This document shows positions 46,291-59,205 of a DNA stretch of 64,000 nucleotides, piece by piece (within the stretch, counting starts at the first letter, position 1; each line of letters opens with the position of its first letter). The notes under the pieces were generated by a model, which had not been told where the DNA came from, did not search any database, and saw only the letters and a program-made list of their open reading frames with translations. The stretch is from Cordilura impudica (Eukaryota > Arthropoda > Insecta > Diptera > Scathophagidae), in contig OY821518.1 of the NCBI GenBank assembly GCA_963682025.1, positions 224,545,070 through 224,609,069 of the forward strand, given 5' to 3'. The translations under genes and the position numbers were made by a program.

Positions 46291-47852
46291 GATTAAAGAG
46301 AGAGAAATGATAAAGTCTGAAGTCTATTTCCTTTTAAAATTCGTATAAAAATTGCTTACATAAAAAAAACTAACAAGTTTTTGTCATCCTAGAATTGTTC
46401 ATTTGAAATTCAATAAGTAGTATTGGATTAGACGATTTCAATGGCATCTAAAGGTCCATAAATTATATATGTGCCTATTTCCCAGTTTCTACAAATACTC
46501 AAAAAAGCTCATGTCCTTATTTAGTCAAGCCAAAAATCATTTTTCTATATAAGTAGCAATTTTAAAACTAATATTGTCAACTTAAAACCCAAATTTAATT
46601 TAAAATTTTGAGACTGTCTCTAATCTTATTAAAAATATTCATGTGTGTTTTTTAACAATACTCAAGTACGTGCTCGGCATCATGTATTTACTAGTTAGTA
46701 TTTACTTTACTACTTTTAAAATCAAAGTGATTGAAAGGGAGCTTTTGGCTGAAACCCATAACGAGATTATATGTGTATTCGTGTATGGGAAAAAATGTTC
46801 CAAACAAAAGTTTTGCTAAAAGCAAAATGACAATACAAAATTCGGAATAGACAAACGAACGTAATAAACAAATAAAGTTTCTAACTAGATGGATAAAGCA
46901 GTACAAGGGGATGTGCGAGGAGTAAGGAAGTAATCTAATTGATACACTGAAAAAAGAGCAATGATGACAGAATGTTTTAAAGTAGACCGAACTAAATTGT
47001 GTTGATTGAGATTCATTTTATTTATTTTACCAAATTCATATTGAAAAGGTTCAGAGGTAATATAAGAGCTATGTTTGGGAAAGAGTATATATTATATTTT
47101 TTATATTTTTTTACTAGCGTATTTTCGGAAAAATGTATTTTTTATAGAAGAATCTAAACTGTTTAATCAATTAACCTAAGTTTCATAAAAAAAACCGTTT
47201 GTTAAGATTATTCTCTGTACTAGTTTAGCAAAGACATTTATTTTTTTGCTTTTTGAAAATATCAAACCTGGTTGCACGCAGATCACATTTTCATTTGGGA
47301 CATAGAGTTTTATAGCAACAAAATTTTTCGTAAAAAAATTAGATTTAGGGACTAAGGTTGTCAAACGATTAGAATTATTCAAATTATCGATCAAATAAAA
47401 AGCTTTTGACCGACCAACTTAAAATCGATTATTCGGATATATCGAATAATTTCTAAATGTGCTTAAAAGCAAAAAAAGATACATAAGTTTAACTTGATCT
47501 GTCTCTTAGTGTAAAATCTTCCTCAACTTTACGGGAAGGGTTTCTCCAAATCAAACATTGTACTAAAAATCGCTTATAGGACAAAAAATACATTTTTGTA
47601 TATGTGTTTCTGGATTTAAAGGAGTAAAGAAATATAAAATATATGAGCTCAATTTATGTGTATATGTATTTGTTTAAATTGTTTTTTTTTTTTAATTTCT
47701 TAGTTGAAATTTTATTTTTTTATAAAAATAAAAATAAAAATAAAAATAAAAAAATAAAAATATAAAATATAAAGAAATTAGACTTCAATTTATTTTGATT
47801 AAAAAAAAAAATTATATATTTTTGTATATGTATGTGTTTATGCATTTAAAGG
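46291..47852. other. A+T-rich sequence, no gene seen
   Basis: Nothing coding recognised; an AAAAT microsatellite lies at about 47718-47762. Confidence 0.5.
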
Positions 47853-47903
47853 GATAAAGGGTGATTTTTTAAGAGCTATAGGAAAGTTTTCAAAAAAAAA
47901 AAA

Positions 47904-48686
47904 CAAGTAAGAAAATTATAGTCGGTCTAGACCGACTATACGATACCCTATATCATGCGTTTAGAAACCCTATCTCTTAGGCCCAACTAACTGGACATTG
48001 AAAATAAGCAAAAACCAAATTTGAGTGGGATTTTTATTAACTTTTTTGGCTGCAGATATGAAAAAGTTCATATCGGATGCTATATCTATAAAGGGACTAG
48101 GTCCAAAAATGGACCGATCCTGATCATGTTTGGTAAAGTCTCTTGTATTTTGCAAAAATATGTAGAAACAAAATTTGAGAAGAATCAGTGCAATATTTTT
48201 GTTTTTTAATAGATTTAAGTGAAGATCGGAAAGCAGCTCCATATGGGGTCAAAGGGATCATTTTTGGACTACTCATTAGTGGATGTAATGAACGCATACA
48301 AACCCAATTTGAGTAAGATCTATATGACAATTTGGATCTTATGGCAATTTATGTCGATTTCATATGGGTAATTTGTATGGGGGCTAGGTCTGAACATGGA
48401 CCGATTCTCACCAATTTCAATAGCGTTCATCCCATGGCCGATAAAAGCTTATATACCAAATTTCATCAAAATATATTCATATTTGCGACCTGCAGTTTGA
48501 TTACAAGCTTTACATGGACACACAGACGGACGGACGGACGGACGGACATTGTTAAATCAACTCAGAAAGTGATTCTGATTCGATCGGTATAATTAAAGAT
48601 GGGTCTAGGTCAAATATTTTTGGTTGTTACAAACAGCAGCACAAAATCATTATACCCAAACCACATAGTGGTATAGGGTATAAAAA
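47904..48686 (-). mobile_element. DINE-1/Helentron-like element, copy B
   Basis: Same structure as copy A: hairpin GTCGGTCTAGACCGAC at the left, (GGAC)n at about 48525-48547, GGTATAGGGTATAAAA at the right. Nested within the Tc1/mariner element. Confidence 0.78.
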
Positions 48687-48748
48687 CACATAAAATTCAG
48701 AAAAATGCATGAAATCTTTATTTGAATCGATAGTACGGTCCATATAAT

Positions 48749-49817
48749 TTAATGTTTGAAGATTATTTCATGCAAATGTTGACCGTGACTGCGCCTCAAA
48801 TGGTCCATCCGCTTAGTCCAATTTTGGCATACTCTTTCCAACATTTCGGCCGGTATCTCACGAATAAATGCTCCAATGTTGTCTTCCAATGCGTCAATTG
48901 AAGCGAGATTGTCTGCATAGACATGAGCTTTAACATAGTCCCACAAAAAATAGTCTAAAGGCGTTAAATCGCACGATCTAGGCGGCCAATCGACCGGTCC
49001 CGAACGTGAAATAAAATGTTCACCGAACTCGCCTCTCATTGTTGCGCGTGATGTGTGGCATGTGGCACCGTCTTGTTGAATCCACATGTCATGCAAGTCA
49101 AGCTCTTGCATTTTGGGGAAAAAAAAGTTGGATATCATCTCTCGGTAGCGCTCACCATTCACAGTTACGTTACGATTCGCATCATCTTTGAAGAAGTACG
49201 GACCAATGATGCCACCAGCCCATAAACCGCACCAAACTGTGACTTTTTCTGGATGCATTGGTAGCTCTTCCAATGCTTCTGGCTGATATTCACTCGAAAA
49301 TCGACAATTCTGCTTATTTACGTACCCATTGAGCCAAAAATGAGCTTCATCACTGAACACAATTTTTCGGTAAAAAAGTGGATCTTCGGCCAACTTTCCA
49401 AGTGCCCATTCACCAAAAATTCTACGTTGCGGTAGGTCGTTCGGCTTCAATTCTTGCACCAGCTGTATTTTGAAAGGCTTCACACCTAAATCCTTCCGCA
49501 AAATTTTCCACCTTGTTGAGTAACAGAGGCCCAATTGCTGCGAACGGCGATAATTGATGGTCATCATTAACACTGGCCGATACAGCTGCGATATTTTCTT
49601 CAGTTCGCACTCTACGTAAGCGTGTTGGTGGTTTAATGTCCAACAATGTAAATTTGGTGCGAAATTTAGTCGCAATAGCCCGAATAGCCGCTTCAGTGGG
49701 TCGATTAAACTGGCCATAAAATGGAAGAAACGCGCGTTGAACTTTCTTAACAGAGCACGCATTTTGATAATAAAATTCAATAACTTGCAAGCGTTGTTCG
49801 TTTGTAAGACGATTCAT
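48749..49817 (-). pseudogene. Tc1/mariner-type transposase with one frameshift
   Basis: The start MNRLTNEQRLQVIEFYYQNA is at 49817, followed by a helix-turn-helix region and ATKFRTKFTLLDIKPPTRLR. Near 49550 the frame changes; the second part runs to 48749. It contains IVFSDEAHFWLNGYVNKQNC (first catalytic Asp), MWIQQDGATCHTSR (second Asp) and DWPPRSCDLTPLDYFLWDYV (third acidic position). Spacing from the second Asp to SCD is 33 residues, as in DD34D/E-type proteins. It ends HLHEIIFKH. One indel appears to be the only lesion; I did not see internal stops in either segment. Confidence 0.85.
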
Positions 49818-49929
49818 GGTTAAATTATAGACCAAACTGAAGATGTTTGACAATGAAACAAAACACGAAACGTGCGTCAGCTGTTTAAATCAGTGTTGCC
49901 AAAAAGATAATAGCTAAAAAATCATCCTT

Positions 49930-50115
49930 TATGTGTTAGTAGCAACTTTAAATGCAATTTACTTAAAATATAGGGAAAATTTTAAAAATCTGTAAATATG
50001 GGAAACGGCTAAAAATAAATACCTTTCAAATAACATACGTTTGGTCAAAATCGGGATAAAACGGTAGAACAAAATATAGGTCACAAGAAATAGCCTAACC
50101 TATCAATATTATAGA
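49930..50115 (-). mobile_element. non-autonomous Helitron fragment
   Basis: Contains TATGTGTTAGTAGCAACTTT, GGTCAAAATCGGGATAAAAC and the minus-strand 5' end TCTATAATATTGATAGG. The 3' half is absent where the Tc1/mariner element begins. Confidence 0.75.
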
Positions 50116-51533
50116 TGTGAAGGTTTTTGGCTGCACTTTAAATTTATCAAATATGTTTTTTGAACCCCACCACATTTTGTTAATGAAATATTTATCGTTT
50201 TTAAGATTTAAAAACTGGTTTCTGCTCTCATTCTGGTAACCTAAACAGTGAATGGAACATTCGATAGTTTGGTGGCTAAAATTTAAGATTAGAAAGAATC
50301 GAAACTGTAAAGATTTCACATGCCATTACAGTTCCATCTAGAGGACAATGGCAAAAACAAAGAGCTGTTCATATTACAACACTTGTAATTGATCTGGCTA
50401 TGTTAATGTAGAGAAAGCTAAAAATTGGAAAAGCTCAGCTTGTTCGTACAAACTCTCGTATATAAAAAAGAAAAACATTTCTCATGTTCTTTTCTTTCAA
50501 ATGTTGAGTTAAATAGTTGATTAAGCATGAGTTGAAGTAATAGACAGAAGGATGCTGACGATGAACAAATCGCTTTGTTCGAAAGTAGCTATTCCATCTA
50601 GCGCTGTCTTCAATTTTTTTCTAATATGTCTCTTACATTACAAAAATTATTATCTTTCTTTCATTAGAAAAATATATACATGATCTTAAACCGAACAATA
50701 AATGACTAAGAATCGAAACCTTAATTTTTAACTAGTTGAGATAAAATCTTGGCTAAGAATAATTATAGGTTTTCAAAGGTTGTTACAAATCATATATGAC
50801 CCAAAGGAAAACTTATTTGTGAATATTTTTTAAACCTTTTAGAGAAACAAAGGAAACTCCATGAGTTGGAAGAGTTTTCGGTTCTGCTGATTTTTAATTA
50901 ATTTTCTGTTTTAGTTTACGATTCTTATCCTCTGGGGTCTATGAAAACCTCATCCAAGATTTATGTAAATTTCAATCGAATTTAATTTTATTACGAAGAT
51001 ATAAATAAGTAAAAAGAATTTTAAACAACTTTTTTTTTTAATTCGACTATGGTCTTTCGTACAAGCACCACTTTTAGAAACTCATTGGTAGAAATACTTA
51101 AATCTAATTCATTGCAAAGACTATTAAATAATCTCATAGATTTGGCCGTATTCATTTATATGAAACTCAATATGAAAATAATACTAATAAAAAATAATAT
51201 TTGAGGAACCACAATATTGAATAAGGTAAAAGATCAGGATAATCAATTCTAACCACAACTAATGCCATGCAAAAATATAAATGAAGATATTTCCTTTCGT
51301 GATTCAAGTGATTTCTGTGCTCATAAGGTATAAGACAGGTTAGGAAATAAAAGACGAAAAAGTGAGGTTTTTCTAATGATTTTTGGGGCTCCAAATAAGT
51401 GAAGCATATTCCAATATCAACCATACAAAAGGTGAAAATATTACGAAACAGGTAATTAATATTATGCCCAATGAAACCTAATGGCGAATAATTTTTAGGT
51501 TGCTACTGCTTTAGTACTTGCAAATTCTCGAAA
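50116..51533. other. A+T-rich sequence, no gene seen
   Basis: Nothing coding or repetitive could be supported. Confidence 0.5.
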
Positions 51534-51915
51534 AATATATAATATTAATAGGCAAGGCGATTTTTTGTGACCGATGTAAGTTTCACAGCTTTACCCCGAT
51601 TTTACAAAAAATTTATCATTTGAAGGTATTTCTTTTTAGCTGTTAACCAGATTTACAGATTTTCATCGTTTGGAACATTTTTTTGGAGCTATTATCGTTT
51701 AAAGTTGCTACTAACACATACATAAAATTATACAATGCTACGTGTGTGTTTATTAAATTTGTTAATGTGTTTGTGTTAATGTGTTGCGTTTGTTTTCTTT
51801 ATTTAAAATAAGTTGAATTATTGAATTGTGAAGCATATCTTTAGGGTCTTTATTAAATGAAAAAATAAAATTTCCTAGAATTTGCACTCGAATTTCGAGC
51901 GCTGGCATCTGCTAG
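51534..51915 (+). mobile_element. non-autonomous Helitron
   Basis: Degenerate 5' end ATATAATATTAATAGGC; 3' hairpin CACTCGAATTTCGAGCGC and TCTGCTAG followed by T. Confidence 0.82.
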
Positions 51916-52640
51916 TTATTTATTATTATTTTTAGCCCATATTTTTTTGTTTTTAAAGCATACTTAGATATTAAAATTATGTTTCTATCGTTTTGTTTTT
52001 AATAAAATAGATTTTTTCAAAATACATATAATTCTTGGATGAGGTCAATTCAGACCCAGGAGGGTGGAAATCATAAGTTTCATTAGGATGGGTTAAATTA
52101 ATAAATTATTTATATTTTTCAGGGTTTTGTCTAGAGTAAATAATAATCTAGCAAAATTTGGTAACCAGAACAGGGAATCGCCTTTTAATTTCTTAAAATC
52201 CAACATTAAAATCAACATGAATTATTCTGAAGTTAACTAATTGGATTTTCTCTAACATTTTTTTGGCTACACTAAGTAACTATTTTTTTATAAAAATAAG
52301 TCAAAGACTATATCTGCCAGTTATAAGATTATTACCTAGGATATATAAAAATTTACAAAATATTGGATTCTAGGTTTTTTATAATAGTCTGAACTGAATC
52401 TGGTTACTAAACTTCCACACCAAAAGCCTATATAAATCACTTTTAAGACACAAAATTAGATTTCCGATACTTATATTTGCTGTTTTCTCTTTTCTCCGCA
52501 TCAGCCAGAAAAAAAAGTTTGTGTCTAGACTAAAATTAAAACTATAAATATCAACGATAATACATTATTAATAGCTTCGAAAGTCATTCCCAACAGTACC
52601 AAAAGATATGTATGTATGTATGTAGTGGTGTTTATAAAAT
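51916..52640. other. A+T-rich sequence, no gene seen
   Basis: No coding sequence recognised. A (TATG)n microsatellite lies at about 52608-52624. Confidence 0.45.
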
Positions 52641-52649
52641 AATTTATAT

Positions 52650-53720
52650 TAAAATAGTTTCTAGCATAAATGGAACTTCTAATTGGAAGCTAAGAAGGTT
52701 TTTTAAGTTTCTGTATATGGAAATTAATGAAACTTTTGCTTTAAATTTTTTTCTCATTTACGAAATCAGACATTATTAATAGTTTAAAAATTCGTCATCA
52801 ACCAAACTATGTAGGGCTGGTTACATCAAAATTTAACTTCAAATTGTGTCTAAGATAAATGGGAAATCGTAATTGGAAGCTAAGACATATTTTATTTAAG
52901 GCACTTTTTTAAAGTTGTTGTTATGAAGATGGAAAATTTACCTTTAAATGATGTGTGGACAAATAGATTGGAAGCTAATTGGAAGCTAAGGACACACTTT
53001 TTAAGTTTCTGCGTCTATGCGAGTTTTATGGAGATTAGAATTTACCTTTAAAAAATATCTAGGATAAATGGAATTGAAGCTTTTAATGGAGATTGAAAAA
53101 CTTTTTCTTTTCACGTTTTTTTTTTAATTAAATATCTTACAAAAATGGAACATCATAAATGGAACATCATAATAAGAAGCTGGGGCACATTTCTTAAGCG
53201 TCTGTGTCCATGCTCGTTTTTTGGAGATAAAAAACGTTTGCTTCAATCGTTTTTTCTAATTTAAAAAAAACTAGAATGACATGTTCTAAATAGTTGGAAC
53301 CTAAGATACATTTTTTTAATTTTTTGTGTATACATATCTTATCCAGAAAATTTTACTTAAAACAGTGTCTGGAATAAATGAAACATCCTAAATAGAAGCT
53401 AAGACACACTTTTTAAGTTTCTGTGGCTAAGCTAGTTTTATGGAGATTAGAATTCACCATCACAAAGTATCTAGGATAAATAGAACATTACAATCAAAAA
53501 ACGGCAAAAAGTTGCTGTGTATACACCAAGTTTATGAAGTTAATAAGCTTTTCTTTAATCCATGTTTCCAATTTACAAAAATAACTACAAATAGAATATC
53601 ACAATAGAAGTCAAGGCACATTTTTTAAGATTAGGCGTCTATGCTATTTTATTGAGGTTAAGAATTTAACAAGCAAGCTAAGGAAGAGTTTTAAAGTTTA
53701 CCTTCAAATAGTGTCCAGGA
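52650..53720. repeat. diverged tandem repeat, first block
   Basis: Recurring phrases GAAGCTAAGACACA, TTTTTAAGTTTCTGTGTCTA, TTTTATGGAGATTAGAA, ACCTTCAAATAGTGTC and TAGGATAAATGGAACAT appear in constant order with spacing of about 100-190 bp. Too diverged to set a consensus by eye. Confidence 0.65.
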
Positions 53721-54256
53721 TATAGAGACAATTTTGATTGGTTATACCAGTTTTGATGAGATTAACACGGAGTAGCGGTGTTTGTACCGGAGTCAGGGTC
53801 ACTACAAAAACTAGCGATTCCGACTCCAAAATTTTCGTTAGTTGCACGTGCATGAAAAATTCAAGGATTTTTAAAATATTTGCCAAAATAAAAATTTTTC
53901 GAAATTGGCGACGTAATATTTTACAGATCATTATGAGTAGATTTTGATTTATTTTATAAGAGTAAATTCATTCAAGTAATTAAATTAAATAATATAAAAG
54001 TGTGTCATGGCCAAGAGTCTAAATTGAATTAGCAGAACTCATAATCGGCTATCGATCTACTTAAAAATAGAGGTTTGTGTTTTCAAGGTTTGTGGTTAAT
54101 TAAAAATTTTAATAATATTCAGCATAAAATTAATATTGATTTTATGTTTTAAATAAAAATTATAAAAATTATATTATATACATATGAAAAAAAAGAATTG
54201 CATTGAAAATTGAAAGTCAAAGTGGAGTTTAAGTTTCATATGAGTAGCTATTGGCC
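53721..54256. other. sequence between tandem-repeat blocks
   Basis: A short remnant with GGAGTCAGGGTCAC and ATTCCGACTCCAAAATTT at about 53790-53835 is echoed at about 55136-55190 (GAGTCGGAGTCGCACC, GGTGTCAGGGTCG). No gene seen. Confidence 0.4.
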
Positions 54257-54620
54257 TCTATAATATAATAGATTAGGCGATTCTTGTGACTGATGTTTTG
54301 TTCTACCGTTTTATCCCGATTTTGCCCAAACGTTTATTATTTGAAAGGTATTTCTCTTTCGCCGTTTTGCAGATTTACAGATTTTTAAATTTTTTTCCTT
54401 TATTTTGAGTAAATTGCATTTAAAGTTGCTACTAACACATACATAAAATTATACATATGCTATGTGTGTTTTATTAAATTTTAATGGGTTTGTTAATGAG
54501 TTTGTTATCTTCATTCACAAAAATAATAAACCATAAAAGTGTTGGTTTGTGAATTGGCCAAGTTGAAAAATAAAGCTGCCTAGAAATTGCACTCGAATTT
54601 CGAGCGCTGGAATCTGCTAG
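54257..54620 (+). mobile_element. non-autonomous Helitron
   Basis: Starts TCTATAATATAATAGATTAG; ends CACTCGAATTTCGAGCGC and TCTGCTAG followed by T. Confidence 0.83.
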
Positions 54621-55199
54621 TACAAATAATTTATTTGAACTCCAAATATTTGATATAATTAAATTTTTTTGTTAATAAACATATAAAAAAATATATATAC
54701 ACATGATAATTTTGATAAATATTTAGACGAGCAGGATCAGTCCAAGCGCCATCACTCCAACAGTCTTAGCTAACTTTAAAATAGTTTATTATTAGACCGG
54801 TTTCTAAATTTAGCATTAAGAGATGCAATTCCAAGGTACCCTGAGATATCCAGGATGCTGCTCTGATTTCCGCGGCATTGCCACCGACACAATTGATCGT
54901 AGAATTATTATTTTCCACACTGAGAATCATCAGATCCGAGTTGAAGCCCGATATTATTGAGGCTATCCTAATTCTAAAGACAAATGCAGAGTAATTTTTT
55001 ATTGTAGATTTGCCGTTTTATGTTTTTTTATGTTTCCGATCTTATAGTATTTTGTTTATTATTTAAATAATTAATCACTGTTTTCATAAATATGTCCATA
55101 TACATTTAGTTTCGGATTCAGATTTGGAGTAGAGGACAGAGTCGGAGTCGCACCATAAAAATTTCAGCGGATGGTGTCAGGGTCGTAGCTGAAACCGTG
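54621..55199. other. unassigned sequence
   Basis: A less A+T-rich stretch at 54725-54975 could be a coding relic, but I recognise no family and the frames are short. Confidence 0.35.
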
Positions 55200-55775
55200 G
55201 TTCAAACATTGTCTAGGATAAATGGAACATAAGACACATTCTATGTAAGTTTCTGCATCTACGCAAATTTTAAGGAGATTTTAATTTACCTTCAAATCGT
55301 GTCTAGGATAAATGGAACATTCTAATTAGATCTTAAAACTTTACCATCAAATTGTGTCCCAATTGTAAGCTAAGACACAGTTAAATTTAGTTTCTGTGTC
55401 TCTGCTTATTTTAAGGATATCAAGAAATCTTTTGCTTTCGTATTTTTTTCACATTTACAAAAATATCTATAAATTAAAGCTAGGGCACACTTTTAAATCA
55501 TCTGTGTTTATGCTAATTTTACATTCGAATAGTGTTTAAGATAAATGGAAAATCACAATTGAAAGCTGAGTTTCAGTGTCTATGCTAATTTTATGGAGAT
55601 TAAAAAAACTTTTTTTTACACATTTTTTTTTAAGTCAAGTATCTATGCAGTTCTATTGAGAGTAACAAAATTATCTTATAAAAGTGTCTAAGATGAGTGG
55701 AACATCATAATAAGCAGCTAAGAACACATTATTTTAAGTTTCAGTGTATATGCTAATTTATAGAGATTAAACAAA
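55200..55775. repeat. diverged tandem repeat, second block
   Basis: Same phrases as 52650-53720 (GTGTCTAGGATAAATGGAAC, AAGCTAAGACACA, TATGCTAATTTTATGGAG). Confidence 0.62.
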
Positions 55776-56448
55776 TACTTATTCTTTAATCTTTATTCTT
55801 ATTTATAAAAAAAAGTTATTTTTGTTTTACTTAATCTTTGTTTGGTTTGTTACCAACTGCTCTATTTCTAGCCAATTGTTGCAATTTTTTATACACAGAT
55901 GAACACAGAGGATAAAAACAACCACATAGCCAAAAGCCACAAGAAAAACATGACCACTTCTATAAACACCTGTCTTGAGGGTACAAAACAAAAACAAATT
56001 AAAAGTGAATTTTGTGTTGTATATATATGTATATATATATATATACATATACATATTTCTTTTAACATAAAACAGATATGGAAATTAGCTTCCATAATTA
56101 AGAGACGATTGGGTAAAAATTATAAATAAAATATTTTAGAAAAATGCAAACTTTTTTATATTTCAGCCCTGAACCTTAAAATTTCGTTGCTGCCACTTCA
56201 TGCTAAATGAACCAAAGTGTTTTAATTCACACTATAATATTGTTTTCTTTTTTTTTTTTGCTAAACAAAAATGTATGTTAAAGTCATTATATTTGTAGCA
56301 AATAGAAGAAACATATTGCAATGCAATAAATCATATAAAATGCATCATTGAGTTTTAAGTCTTTTGTGAAGTATTTTTATATATATATTTATTTTTTTTT
56401 TCCAAAAGGCGAGAATGGTATAATGTGTTACATTATTTCAATGCAAAA
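55776..56448. other. A+T-rich sequence, no gene seen
   Basis: An AT/ATAC microsatellite lies at about 56018-56055. No gene recognised; the short frames here cross that repeat. Confidence 0.5.
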
Positions 56449-57240
56449 CAAGTTAGAAAATTATAGTCGGTCTAGACCGACTATACGATACCCTATACCA
56501 TGCGTTTAGAAACCCTATCTCTTAGGCCCAACTAACTGGACTTTGAAAATAACCAAAAACCAAATTTGAGTGGGATTTTTATTAATTTTTTTGGCTGCAG
56601 ATATGAAAAAGTTCATATCGGATGCTATATCTATAAAGGGACTAGGTCCAAAAATGGACCGATCCTGATCATGTTTGGTAAAGTCTCTTGTATTTTGCAA
56701 AAATATGTACAAACAAAATTTGAGAAGAATCAGTGCAATATTTTTGTTTTTTAATAGATTTAAGTGAAGATCGGGAAGCAGCTCTATATGGGGGTCAAAG
56801 GGATCATTTTTGGACTACTCATTAGTGGATGTAATGAACGCATACAAACCCAATTTGAGTAAGATCTATATGACAATTTGGATCTTATGGCAATTTATGT
56901 CGATTTCATATGGGTAATTTGTATGGGGGCTAGGTCTGAACATGGACCGATTCTCACCAATTTCAATAGCGTTCATCCCATGGCCGATAAAAGCTTATAT
57001 ACCAAATTTCATCAAAATATATTCATATTTGCGACCTGCAGTTTGATTACAAGCTTTACATGGACACACAGACGGACGGACGGACGGACGAACGGACGGA
57101 CATTGTTAAATCAACTCAGAAAGTGATTCTGATTCGACCGGTATAATTAAAGATGGGTCTAGGTCAAATATTTTTGGTTGTTACAAACAGCAGCACAAAG
57201 TCATTATACCCAAACCACATAGTGGTATAGGGTATAAAAA
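56449..57240 (-). mobile_element. DINE-1/Helentron-like element, copy C
   Basis: Hairpin GTCGGTCTAGACCGAC at the left, (GGAC)n at about 57072-57103, GTGGTATAGGGTATAAAA at the right. Very similar to copies A and B. Confidence 0.78.
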
Positions 57241-57470
57241 TATGTTAACAAAAAACTGTGTTAATAGTTTGCAGCAATTTAATTTTGAGCTGCTTATGGG
57301 GTGAGAGAAAATCACAAAAGTAGTTGTCTAGACTTAGCAAGGTTAAATTCAAAAGCTGGGTGAATTTTGCTATGTTCAATGGGCAACATGATTGCTCAAG
57401 GGTTTTATATATTTTAGGTTATTTAATGCATCATTGTAGGAGCCTCCCATCACTGTGCAGTAAAGGCCCA

Positions 57471-58577
57471 TTTACACGATACCACTCAGTCATATGATTT
57501 TTCGAAATAAAAATCCGATGAAATTCATCGCACTGTTATAAAGTCATACCGACATTATTTCTGCATACTTAGGCCATTTACACCATTACACTCAAGTCTT
57601 ATATTATATTTCCACTTTCTTTGTTATACCCTATACCACTACGTGGTTTGGGTATAATGACTTTGTGCTGCTGTTTGTAACAACTAAAAATATTTGACCT
57701 AGACCCATCTTTAATTATACCGATCGAATCAGAATCACTTTCTGAGTTGATTTAACAACGTCCGTCCGTCTGTGTGTCCATGTAAACCTTGTAATCAAAC
57801 TGCAGGTCGAAAATATGAATATATTTTGATGAAATTTGGTATATAAGCTTTTATCGGCCATGGGATGAACGCTATTGAAATTGGTGAGAATCGGTCCATG
57901 TTCAGACCTAGTCCCCATACAAATTTCCCCTATGAAATCGACATAAATTGCCATAAGATCCAAATTGTCATATAGATCTTACTCAAATTGGGTTTGTATG
58001 CGTTCATTACATCCATTAATGAGTAGTCCAAAAATGATCCCTTTGGCCCCATATAGAGCTGCTTCCCGATCTTCACTTAAATCTATTAAAAAACAAAAAT
58101 ATTGCACTGATTCTTCTCAAATTTTGTTTGTATATATTTTTGCAAAATACAAGAGACTTTACCAAATATGATCAGGATCGGTCCATTTTTGGACCTAGTC
58201 CCCACATAGATATAGCATCCGATATGAACTTTTTCATATCTGCAGGCAAAAAAATTAATAAAAATCCCACTCAAATTTGGTTTTTGCTTATTTTCTATTC
58301 CAGTTAGTTGGGCCTAAGAGATACGGTTTCTAAACGCATGGTATAGGGTATCGTATAGTCGGTCTAGACCGACTATAATTTTCTTAATTGTTTTTGTTTA
58401 CCTTTTTTTTAATATTCCAAAAAAAACACTCTGGTCCATGAAAATGGCAAATTTTTAGATATGTTTCTAAAACCATCGGACTTCGAAAATAAAATCCTAC
58501 ATAATACGACTTTTTCTTATCAATATCGACTTTTTGACAGGTAGTATTACAAAGTGTGATAGTGTAAACTGGCCTTA
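57471..58577. mobile_element. possible MITE split by DINE copy D
   Basis: AAAGGCCCATTTACACGATA at about 57471 and its near-inverse AGTGTAAACTGGCCTTAAG at about 58562-58580 bracket DINE copy D. A second TTAGGCCATTTACACC is at about 57568. Tentative. Confidence 0.4.
57623..58390 (+). mobile_element. DINE-1/Helentron-like element, copy D
   Basis: Opposite orientation to copy C: begins TTATACCCTATACCACTACG, short GTCCGTCCGTCTGTGTGTCC tract, ends with GTCGGTCTAGACCGAC and TATAATTTTCTTAATTG. Confidence 0.78.
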
Positions 58578-58580
58578 AGA

Positions 58581-59200
58581 CATACTTATAAAAGTTTGTC
58601 TTTCTGTTTATATCATTTTTAATTAAGAATCCGGAAACATAAATAAAGGATTCACATCACTATAAAAATGCATTTAATGTACCGATATACTTTTGTCTGT
58701 CTGCCGAAATCACTATAACGACAGTAATATGTAGTCAGGTTTATAACAATTTTTAAGTCAATTATTACACAAATTATGTGTGCACATATGAAGAGTTCAT
58801 TTCATATATTTTTTTTTTTTTTTTTACTTTTACATTCAATTTGAAATTTGTATAGAAAAAAATTTTAGAATTTCACTTCATTTTTATTTTACCAAACTTA
58901 CTAAAGTTTCGTTTTATAAAATGAATCCACATACATATTAACTTCTTAAAATTTTTTCACCATTGCACTTGAAATATATAGAATTAGTTCTCCTCAATAC
59001 TTTATCAATCTCAAAAAAAAAAATTCATCTTAAAAAAAATTTTTTTTTTCACAAAGATATTTTCATGTTATTTTCAACGGACGCCAAAATGGTGAAAATT
59101 AAATTTGTAAGTAAAATTGTTTTTAATACTAATTTATCATGTTGTTGTACTAACTATTGTTCCTTTTGTACATTCTTATATTAACGTTGCCAGATTTAAT
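58581..59200. other. A+T-rich sequence, no gene seen
   Basis: Nothing coding recognised. Confidence 0.45.
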
Positions 59201-59205
59201 AAATA

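Larger units (their letters stand above)
47857..49929 (-). mobile_element. nearly intact Tc1/mariner-type transposon
   Basis: Ends AAGGGTGATTTTTTA (left) and, inverted, AAGGATGATTTTTTA (right), each beside a TA target. It contains one transposase gene on the minus strand and a nested DINE copy (47904-48686) near its 3' end. Without the DINE it would be about 1.3 kb, a normal size. Confidence 0.82.

Noticed and set aside
54725..54975. G+C-richer stretch with short open frames (IRIASIISGFNSDLMILS on the minus strand)
   Set aside because: No family could be recognised and the frames are short and interrupted. Left unassigned.
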